From Croceicoccus mobilis (GTDB lineage: Bacteria > Pseudomonadota > Alphaproteobacteria > Sphingomonadales > Sphingomonadaceae), in NCBI RefSeq assembly GCF_001661965.1, contig NZ_LYWZ01000004.1, positions 1 to 60,839 of the forward strand: a DNA stretch of 60,839 nt, in the 5' to 3' direction. The notes under the pieces were generated by a model, which was not told where the DNA came from, ran no database searches, and worked only from the letters and a program-made list of their open reading frames with translations. This document shows positions 55,101 to 60,839 of this stretch, one piece after another; the stretch's first letter is position 1, and every line of letters starts with the position of its first letter. Made by a program: the position numbers and the translations under genes.

Positions 55101-55718
55101 GCGGGCAATCTGCTTGGCGACGAACAATCGGGCCATATCCGCGAAGTCGGCTTCGAACTTTACCAGTCGATGCTGGGGGATGCGATTATGGCCGCAAAGG
55201 CAGGCGATCTTGGCGTGGTGGAGGACCGCACCGGCCTGTCGCCGCAGATCACCGTCGATGCCCCGATCATGATCCCAGAGGATTACGTCCCCGACCTGGC
55301 CGTTCGCATGGCGCTTTATCGCCGCCTCAACGATGCGGACGACAAGGATGCGATCGAGGGCATTGCCGCCGAAATGATCGACCGTTTCGGCCCACTCCCC
55401 TCGCCCACGGAAAACCTGATCAAGCTGATCGAGATCAAGGCGCAGGCGCTTGTCGCCAATATCGCCAAGATCGACGTCGGCCCGCGCGGCGCGCTGATCC
55501 ACTTCCACAAGGACGAGTTCCCCGATCCCATCGGCCTGATCGGCTATGTCGAACGGCTGAAGGGCACCGCCCGCCTGAGGCCCGATAACAAGCTGGTGAT
55601 CGAACGCGTCTGGGGCGATCCCAAATCGCGCCTCAACGGGCTGTTCCAGCTGACCAAGGGCCTTTCCGCCATCGTGCGCCGCGCGAAAAAGGCGGCGAAA
55701 CAGGACGAACCTGCCTGA
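52164..55718 (+). CDS. mfd: Transcription-repair coupling factor Mfd
   Basis: The 1,184-residue translocase removes RNA polymerase stalled at DNA lesions and recruits UvrA. The UvrB-like N-terminal domains (residues 1-350) contain FPAWDCLPYDRSSPA. The RNA polymerase interaction domain (about 490-560) begins PGDLIVHMDHGIGRYLGLE. The SF2 core has GDVGFGKTEVALRAA, the DEEQ box (VIVDEEQRFGV), TATPIPRTLQMAM and LRGRVGRAK, and the C-terminal TRCF domain closes the protein. All are intact. Confidence 0.98.
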   Translation: MTDLPRITAADNPLVLSSLARGALPLVLSDLARSARGTGNAARVVFVAPDEQAMTAIADAAPFFAPELQVIEFPAWDCLPYDRSSPALSVSARRLAALQALQQKAEGPQLLVTTVNALLQRVLTPFRIREATRLLKAGIEIGHESLIALLQRQGYARSDTAIDAGEFAVRGSIFDIVPSGLKTQNEAGETVQAGLRLDFFGDELESMRLYDPTTQRTTGTVTEHLLLPASEALLSDDTIKRFRLRYREMFGANATGDPLYQAVSEGRRLAGMEHWLPLFEDKLSTLFEHLGKNDTVIIDGGAMRAGEERLEEIADYRKSRVAAAGQKAGSYRPLARDALYLSEEEYSAALEDWPAHRTSIFAEPESEKVIDFGFASARDFTPERSRSENIYEVAAKHFEKQSKAKKTILACFSTGARGRIVSQLGEAGQGKAKGRAPALADSWQEALGIAAKGRTAAVVLPLESGFDSDDIELLTERDLLGDRLVRRKKRRKDADAFLAELQALSPGDLIVHMDHGIGRYLGLESIPVGKSPHDCVALEYHGGDKLYVPVENLDVLSRYGSENENAALDRLGGEAWQKRKSRLKERIREIAHELLATAAKRALQKAPVIEPESGYDAFVDRFPWEETDDQERAIGDVITDLGDGKAMDRLVCGDVGFGKTEVALRAAFLAAMAGKQVVMIAPTTLLARQHYAGFTERFAGFPIRIGRLSRLVPAKEAAETRDGLENGTIDIVVGTHAILSKSVSFKNLGLVIVDEEQRFGVTHKEKLKALRANVHVLTLTATPIPRTLQMAMSGLRELSVIQTPPVDRLAVRTYVMEWDDMVVREALLREHHRGGQSFIVVPRISDMAEIEDWLRENVPEVRYVAAHGQMPATELEERMSAFYEKKYEVLLSTTVVESGLDIPSANTIIIHRADKFGLAQLYQLRGRVGRAKLRAYALLTHEAGVALSEVAEKRLKVLGDLDSLGAGFQLASHDLDIRGAGNLLGDEQSGHIREVGFELYQSMLGDAIMAAKAGDLGVVEDRTGLSPQITVDAPIMIPEDYVPDLAVRMALYRRLNDADDKDAIEGIAAEMIDRFGPLPSPTENLIKLIEIKAQALVANIAKIDVGPRGALIHFHKDEFPDPIGLIGYVERLKGTARLRPDNKLVIERVWGDPKSRLNGLFQLTKGLSAIVRRAKKAAKQDEPA

Positions 55719-55785
55719 AGCGCAGACGATTGCCATCGCGCCGCCCCGGCAATAGGGTCGCGCGCAACACGTATCAGGGGGCCTG

Positions 55786-56568
55786 ATGGCTGAGTTCGAA
55801 AAACTGGCGCTTGCCGTCTCTCCGACGGAGCAGGCCCAGCGTGCTGCGCAGCGTATCCGTGCGCAGGCGGAATTCGTGGACATGGAAGAGGCGGACGCCG
55901 TCGTTGTTCTCGGCGGTGATGGCTTCATGTTGCAGATCCTGCACCAGATGCTTGAGGCAGGGCGGATCATCCCTGCCTATGGCCTCAACCTCGGCACTGT
56001 CGGCTTTTTGATGAACAAGCTGCCTAGCGTGAACGCCCCCATCGCTGAGCGCGTCGCCAACGCCCGCGCCCAGACGGTTTCGCCGCTGGAGATGACGGCA
56101 GTGACGCAGGCGGGCGAAACCGTGACGGGCTTCGCCATCAACGAGGTGTCGCTGCTGAGGGAGACCCGCCAGACGGCAAAGCTGCAAATCAGCGTAGGCG
56201 GCAAGATCCGCATACCCGAACTCGCCTGCGATGGCATTCTTGCCGCGACGCCTGCCGGTTCGACCGCCTATAATTTCTCCGCCGGCGGTCCGATCCTACC
56301 GCTGTCATGCGGGCTGCTGGCCCTCACCCCGATCAGCGCATTTCGTCCGCGGCGCTGGCGCGGGGCGATCCTGCCCGATTTCCTGCCGATCACGATCCGG
56401 GCGCTGAACGCCTCGAAACGCCCGGTTTCCGCCGTGGCGGATCAAAAGGAAATCCGCGACATCGCCAGCATCGACATCAAGATCGCGCACGAGCGTGACC
56501 TGACGCTGCTCTTCGACAAGGGACACAGCCTGGACGAGCGGATCGTGGGCGAACAGTTCCAGATCTGA
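55786..56568 (+). CDS. nadK: NAD kinase
   Basis: The 260-residue enzyme phosphorylates NAD to NADP. It has the catalytic GGDGFML loop (about residues 43-49), the NEVSLLRET nucleotide-binding segment and the ATPAGSTAYNFSAGGPILP motif, which is the NAD-recognition GST-A-Y-N stretch. The protein lacks the long N-terminal part seen in many bacteria but matches the short alphaproteobacterial form. It starts 67 bases past mfd and may share its transcript. Confidence 0.94.
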   Translation: MAEFEKLALAVSPTEQAQRAAQRIRAQAEFVDMEEADAVVVLGGDGFMLQILHQMLEAGRIIPAYGLNLGTVGFLMNKLPSVNAPIAERVANARAQTVSPLEMTAVTQAGETVTGFAINEVSLLRETRQTAKLQISVGGKIRIPELACDGILAATPAGSTAYNFSAGGPILPLSCGLLALTPISAFRPRRWRGAILPDFLPITIRALNASKRPVSAVADQKEIRDIASIDIKIAHERDLTLLFDKGHSLDERIVGEQFQI

Positions 56569-56754
56569 CGTTCTTGCCCGGACCTTCGGGCGCGCAAGCT
56601 GTCGCAGGACCGGCAAAATTCATCCGATCCTGCCAATGAAAGCCATCCATTCGGCATCAAAGCGCGTCAAACGCTGCCACGTTTGCATCACTGCCGGGTT
56701 CGCCCGGCCTTGGACGCAGCCCTTCCGGCTGCCGTGAACTGGGGAGCATCAGCA

Positions 56755-57267
56755 ATGAGCAAGTTCAAATTCCTTTCGGCCTGCGCGCTGGCCATCGGCA
56801 CCATGGGGCTAGCCCCGGCAGCGATCGCAGCCGAAGGCGATGTCATCACCGATGCCCGCGAAATCGCACCCGATGGCCTGATCGGCATCTGGAAGGCCGA
56901 CATGGAAGCATCGGGCTATGGCCACGCTAAGCCGCAGGCTGCCTATCGCACCTTCTACTACACCGAAGATGGCAAGATCCTGGTCTCGTTCCAGACGCTT
57001 GGCGCGACCGGCAACATCAGCTTCGGCCACTGGGCCGCGCAGCTAGATGGCACGCCGGGCATCGAATATCACAGCTCGGCCAAGTCGGTGCCTTATAACG
57101 TCGTGTCGTGGAAGCCGGGTGAAGACGGCCGCCTCTATCTCGACGTCAGCCGCCATGGCGAAACCTATATCAAGGCCATTTATGAGCTGTCGGCCGACAA
57201 GCAGACCCTCAAGTACAGCTATGGCGACACCACGGTCGTCTATCGTCGCTGGAACCTGAAGGACTAA
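56755..57267 (+). CDS. Secreted protein of unknown function, paired with cytochrome c
   Basis: The 170-residue protein has a signal peptide (KFKFLSACALAIGTMGLAPAAIA) and a beta-rich mature part with IWKADMEASGYGHAKPQ, ILVSFQTLGATGNISFGHW and a closing YSYGDTTVVYRRW. The pattern resembles lipocalin-like small-ligand or lipid carriers, but I cannot name a family. GGGGAG precedes the ATG at 56755. It ends 3 bases before the cytochrome c gene, so the two are translationally coupled and probably work together in the periplasm. Confidence 0.78.
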   Translation: MSKFKFLSACALAIGTMGLAPAAIAAEGDVITDAREIAPDGLIGIWKADMEASGYGHAKPQAAYRTFYYTEDGKILVSFQTLGATGNISFGHWAAQLDGTPGIEYHSSAKSVPYNVVSWKPGEDGRLYLDVSRHGETYIKAIYELSADKQTLKYSYGDTTVVYRRWNLKD

Positions 57268-57270
57268 TCA

Positions 57271-57681
57271 ATGAAGCCGGTCGCATATCTGAATAATCCT
57301 GCACGGCTTGCCGTAATCCCCGCCCTGCTGGTGCTTTTGCTGGCAGGCGCGGCGGGTTTTGCAAAGCCCGCCACCGACAAGGTAGCCGAAGGCAAGCGCG
57401 CTTTCGCCATGTGCGCCACCTGCCATGCGGTCACGGCAGATGCCCCGCGCAAGATGGGGCCGAACCTGTTCGGCGTGGTCGGTCGCAAGGCGGGGAGCAT
57501 GGCGACGCCCGCTCCCTCGCCAGCACTCAAGAACTCGGGCATCGTCTGGGACGCCAAGACGCTCGACGCATTCATCGCCTCGCCGCGTAAGACGGTCCCG
57601 GGCAATCGCATGCCTTATGGCGGCATGTCCGACGCCGAACGCCGCGCCGCAATCGTGGCCTATCTTGAAACGCTGAAATAA
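57271..57681 (+). CDS. Class I c-type cytochrome
   Basis: The 136-residue protein carries one haem c: CATCH at about residues 48-52 binds haem, and the distal ligand Met is in NRMPYGGMSD. The N-terminal hydrophobic segment (AVIPALLVLLLAGAAGFA) serves as signal or anchor. The rest (GPNLFGVVGRKAGS, then the C-terminal helix RRAAIVAYLETLK) matches class I cytochromes of the c2/c-550 type, so it carries electrons in the periplasm. It is tightly coupled to the preceding secreted protein gene and ended by a strong terminator. Confidence 0.93.
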   Translation: MKPVAYLNNPARLAVIPALLVLLLAGAAGFAKPATDKVAEGKRAFAMCATCHAVTADAPRKMGPNLFGVVGRKAGSMATPAPSPALKNSGIVWDAKTLDAFIASPRKTVPGNRMPYGGMSDAERRAAIVAYLETLK

Positions 57682-57705
57682 GTCGCCTTCCCTTGGCGCA
57701 ATCGA

Positions 57706-57738
57706 CGGGCGGCCCTTCCAAGCAGGGTCGCCCGTTTT
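57706..57738 (+). terminator. Intrinsic terminator after cytochrome c
   Basis: CGGGCGGCCCT pairs with AGGGTCGCCCG (one G-U pair) and is followed by TTTT, starting 25 bases past the cytochrome c stop. Confidence 0.88.
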
Positions 57739-58161
57739 CGTTGGTTGCGCCCGGCATTCACCGCACCAGCGATACGATCTGCGGCATATCGCACTGCGAT
57801 GGCGCCCGGATCGGGGCTATTACAAATGTTAACTTGTCACAATCGGGCTTATTCGGCGAAATCAGCTTCTTGTGTCGAGACACTCAGCGGTTTCACGCCC
57901 CAGTCGCCTCGGGTATCGGATTGTTGCTTTCAGTCGCACGAGTTGGTCGATCGGTAATAATTGCGACATTTGGCGAGGAAAAAGGGCACGATCTGCTGTG
58001 GCTTGTCCAAAAACGGTAACACAGCGCTTGGGTATCGCGACACGATCAGCGTCATTCGGGGGGTTTACGGGACGCCTCGATACGGACTGATCGAGGGTTG
58101 GGACAACAGCCCCGTATTGGACGGAGAGAGGGATCCAGGTTCAATCCAGAGGGGGATTGTC
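57739..58161. other. Promoter region of the last TonB receptor
   Basis: These 423 bases hold no convincing gene. An imperfect dyad ACAAATGTTAACTTGT at about 57822-57837 could be a regulator site. The receptor's ribosome site GAGGGGG is at the end. Confidence 0.45.
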
Positions 58162-60819
58162 ATGAACACGATTACCAGGTTTTCGACGCTGACCGCCACG
58201 AGCGCCATCGCGCTTTCCATTTCCACCGCCGCGATGGCCAACGAGGCCGATAGCGCAGCGACCGCTGCCGCCAGTGCAAGCGCGAGTGCAGACGCGGCCG
58301 CGACTGCCGCCGCAGCCGCCGTGCAGCCCGCGACCGAGACGCAGGAGCCGATCGTCGTCACCGGCCTTCGCGGCAAGCCGCGCACCGCGACAGATTCGCC
58401 CGTTCCCGTCGACGTCTTCGGCGAAGAGCAGATCCAGAACACCGCCGCGACCGACACGCTCGAGGTGCTGCAGACGCTTTCGCCGTCCTACACCGTCAGC
58501 CGTTCGCCCAACACCGACACCGACAGCTTCGTGCGCGCCCCCAGCCTGCGCGGCCTGCCGGCCAACAAGACCCTCATGCTGGTCAACGGTCGCCGCCGCC
58601 ACAAGTCGGGCTCGGTCGGCATCTATCGTGACGCCTCGCAGGCCGCCGATGCTGCCACCATTCCCGCCATCGCCCTGCAGAACGTCGAAGTCCTGCGCGA
58701 CGGCGCGGCCGCGCAATACGGTTCGGACGCCATCGCCGGCGTCATCAACTTCCAGCTCAAGGACGCATCGAGCGGCGGTTCGCTGATCGCCCAGGCCGGT
58801 CAGTACTACGAAGGCGACGGCGAGAGCGTGATGATCGCGGGCAATATCGGCCTGCCCCTCACCGACGCCGGCTTCGTCAACATCTCGGCCCAGCTGAACG
58901 ACGACCAGAACACCGTGCGTTCGCGCACCTTCTCGTCCTCGTCGTGGGATCCGTTCGAAGCCTATGCGACCGACGCCGCCTTCGCCGCTGCCGTCGACGC
59001 CGCCGGTATCGACCTCAACGACCCGCTCGAGATCCGCGGCAAGCCCAAGGAGCGCGCCGCGCGCTTCGTGATCAACTCGGGCATCGACATCACCGACAAC
59101 AGCTCGCTGTATGCCTTTGCCAACTATTCGCGTTCGCAGGGCACCGCTTACGGTTCCTATCGTACGCCCGGTGGCGGCCACAACGTGCTCGACAATCCGA
59201 TCCGCCTCGATGACGGTTCGGTCTGGACCTTCAAGGAGAAGTATCCGCTCGGCCTGCAGCCGCCCTTCATGGGCGACGTGACCGACTGGAGCGCGACCGG
59301 CGGCTATCGCACCGAGCGCGAGTTCTCGAATGGCCACGTGCTCTCGGCAGACCTGTCGGCACGCTACGGCTACAACAAGATCCAGTACTCGATGAACGGC
59401 ACGGTCAACCCGTCCTACGGCCCGTACTCGCAGGAAAACTTCAAGGCCAGCGCCTACACCTCCGACGAGTTCGCACTGAATGGCGACTTCGTCTACCAGA
59501 TGCCCGTCGGCTTCTATGGCGATCTCGTCTTCAACTTCGGCACCGAGTTCCGCCGCGAAGGCTATCGCATCAGCCCGGGCGAGCTGGCTTCCTACTCGGG
59601 CGGCATCTGGTCGGAGCAGGATCCCTTCAACTTCTGCTCGAACGAGGCTGACCTGGCATCGCGCACGCTCAATGCCGGCGCGCCGACCGACCAGGGCATC
59701 GACTGCACCAGCTCGAGCGATCCGGTCTACAACATCCTGCAGCCCGGCTCGAACGGCATCACCGGCCTCTCGCCCGATGTCGCAGGTCGCTGGACCACCG
59801 AGAGCACCTCGCTTTACGGCGAGATCAGCTCGGAAGTGACCGAGAAGCTCTTCCTCGACTTCGCCGCCCGTTACGAGGATTACTCCTCCTTCGGCGACAA
59901 GCTCGTGTGGAAGGCTGCGGCCCGCTACTACGTCACCGACTGGGCGGCGATCCGCGGCTCGATCGGCACCGGCTTCCGTGCACCCTCGACCGGCCAGCTC
60001 TACATCACCCAGACGACCATCTCGACCCGGGACGGCGGCACCATCAACCTGGGCCTCTATCCCGCGACGCACCCGGTCGCCGAATATCTGGGCGCCACGC
60101 CGCTGCGCCCCGAGACCTCGGACAACTACTCGCTGGGCTTCACCCTGACGCCGACGCCGAACCTGACGCTGACGGTCGATGCCTATCGCATCAAGATGTA
60201 TGACCGCGTCTATGCTTCCTCGACCATCATGGTCACCGACGAGATCCAGGACGCGATGTTCGCAGCCGGCGTCAACGACGCCTACTCGATCGACGGCATC
60301 CGCTTCTTCCAGAACGCCTTCGACACCACCACGCAGGGTATCGACGTTGTCGGCACCTACAAGGCGGACTGGCTGGAAGCAGGCTCGACCAGCATCACTG
60401 CCGCGTTCAACATCAACGACTACAAGATCGACCGCCTCAACGTGGACTCGATCACCTTCTCGGATGTGTCGGTCTACAACTTCGAGCACAACAACCCGAA
60501 GTGGCGCGCCAACATGACGCTCAACCAGGATGTCGGAGCGATCTCCTTCATGCTGCGCGGCAATTTCTATGGCCCCAACTCGCGCCAGACCACCAGCTCG
60601 GGCAACGCCATCCAGAAGTGGAAGACGCAGGCCATGGTCGACTTCCAGGTCTCCGCTCCCATCGGCGATGGCTTCACCCTCGCCGTCGGCGGCCAGAACA
60701 TCTTCGACCACTACCCCGAGATCAACCTCATCGACGATCGCAACGGACGTACATACGTCGACGGTCCCGTCTCCTGGCAGGGCGGATACTACTACGGTCG
60801 GATCACATTCGACTTCTGA
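58162..60819 (+). CDS. TonB-dependent outer-membrane receptor with Ala-rich leader
   Basis: This 885-residue receptor has a signal peptide (MNTITRFSTLTATSAIALSISTAAMA). A low-complexity Ala/Ser/Asp linker (about residues 27-60) follows, then the TonB-box region EPIVVTGLRG, a plug domain (ALQNVEVLRDGAAAQYGSDA, then IAGVINF) and a barrel ending in GGYYYGRITFDF. The mature part is a clear paralogue of the receptor at 17887-20451; both share SPVPVDVF and SPVPIDVF after the TonB box. The gene prefers TAC and CTC codons more than its neighbours, as do highly expressed genes. The ATG at 58162 follows GGGGG; the window ends 20 bases past the stop. The ligand is unknown. Confidence 0.93.
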   Translation: MNTITRFSTLTATSAIALSISTAAMANEADSAATAAASASASADAAATAAAAAVQPATETQEPIVVTGLRGKPRTATDSPVPVDVFGEEQIQNTAATDTLEVLQTLSPSYTVSRSPNTDTDSFVRAPSLRGLPANKTLMLVNGRRRHKSGSVGIYRDASQAADAATIPAIALQNVEVLRDGAAAQYGSDAIAGVINFQLKDASSGGSLIAQAGQYYEGDGESVMIAGNIGLPLTDAGFVNISAQLNDDQNTVRSRTFSSSSWDPFEAYATDAAFAAAVDAAGIDLNDPLEIRGKPKERAARFVINSGIDITDNSSLYAFANYSRSQGTAYGSYRTPGGGHNVLDNPIRLDDGSVWTFKEKYPLGLQPPFMGDVTDWSATGGYRTEREFSNGHVLSADLSARYGYNKIQYSMNGTVNPSYGPYSQENFKASAYTSDEFALNGDFVYQMPVGFYGDLVFNFGTEFRREGYRISPGELASYSGGIWSEQDPFNFCSNEADLASRTLNAGAPTDQGIDCTSSSDPVYNILQPGSNGITGLSPDVAGRWTTESTSLYGEISSEVTEKLFLDFAARYEDYSSFGDKLVWKAAARYYVTDWAAIRGSIGTGFRAPSTGQLYITQTTISTRDGGTINLGLYPATHPVAEYLGATPLRPETSDNYSLGFTLTPTPNLTLTVDAYRIKMYDRVYASSTIMVTDEIQDAMFAAGVNDAYSIDGIRFFQNAFDTTTQGIDVVGTYKADWLEAGSTSITAAFNINDYKIDRLNVDSITFSDVSVYNFEHNNPKWRANMTLNQDVGAISFMLRGNFYGPNSRQTTSSGNAIQKWKTQAMVDFQVSAPIGDGFTLAVGGQNIFDHYPEINLIDDRNGRTYVDGPVSWQGGYYYGRITFDF

Positions 60820-60839
60820 TCGACTGATTGGCGGGGCGG

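Noticed and set aside
53553-55970. 805-codon reverse frame opposite mfd and nadK
   Set aside because: Runs across two strongly supported genes on the other strand and has no family features.
58141-60711. 856-codon reverse frame opposite the last receptor
   Set aside because: Shadow of a receptor with intact signal, plug and barrel motifs.

Overview
The window looks like chromosome from a GC-rich alphaproteobacterium of the order Sphingomonadales, probably near Erythrobacter, Altererythrobacter or Croceicoccus. This is inferred from the gene order (alaS-recA-cckA-DUF2062-smpB, slt-dapA, recG-sdhE-mfd), a CckA-type kinase, an alphaproteobacterial SOS box at recA, several large TonB-dependent receptors and frequent TTG starts. 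Species cannot be fixed from sequence alone.

Positions 1-5934 are accessory DNA. The window opens exactly on the terminal repeat of a complete IS3-family element (1-1318). Beyond it is part of an integrated island: a small unknown gene, about 0.75 kb of gene-free repeat-rich DNA, a Mor-like activator, a proline-tailed microprotein, a membrane protein and a tyrosine integrase. The island stops beside tRNA-Asp(GTC), the likely attachment site; its far end lies outside the window.

Positions 6297-11386 hold an old-yellow-enzyme reductase, a succinate-semialdehyde-type dehydrogenase, a DUF421 membrane protein, thymidylate synthase and tRNA-Pro(CGG). Positions 11794-20451 hold a sulfotransferase and a same-strand row of five genes: TonB receptor, GNAT acetyltransferase, TauE/SafE exporter, Tat-exported PLP aminotransferase, second TonB receptor. 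This row is the best candidate for an undescribed uptake and processing system.

Positions 20885-41109 are mostly core genes: a cation/proton antiporter, alaS, recA, cckA, smpB, dapA, a soluble lytic transglycosylase, greB and rlmN. Two secreted S9 peptidases sit between smpB and dapA. Positions 41131-47731 carry a divergent HxlR regulator/azoreductase pair, a glycine-zipper protein, a pteridine-reductase-like SDR, a cyclopropane-fatty-acid synthase-like enzyme, a MATE exporter and argG.

The 877-base gap after argG has four DnaA-box-like sites within 143 bases, then about 500 bases without a convincing protein and a strong terminator, suggesting an origin-like site or a structured RNA. The rest holds rlpA, a lipoprotein, recG, sdhE, mfd, nadK, a secreted protein paired with a cytochrome c, and a third TonB receptor that is a paralogue of the one at 17887-20451.
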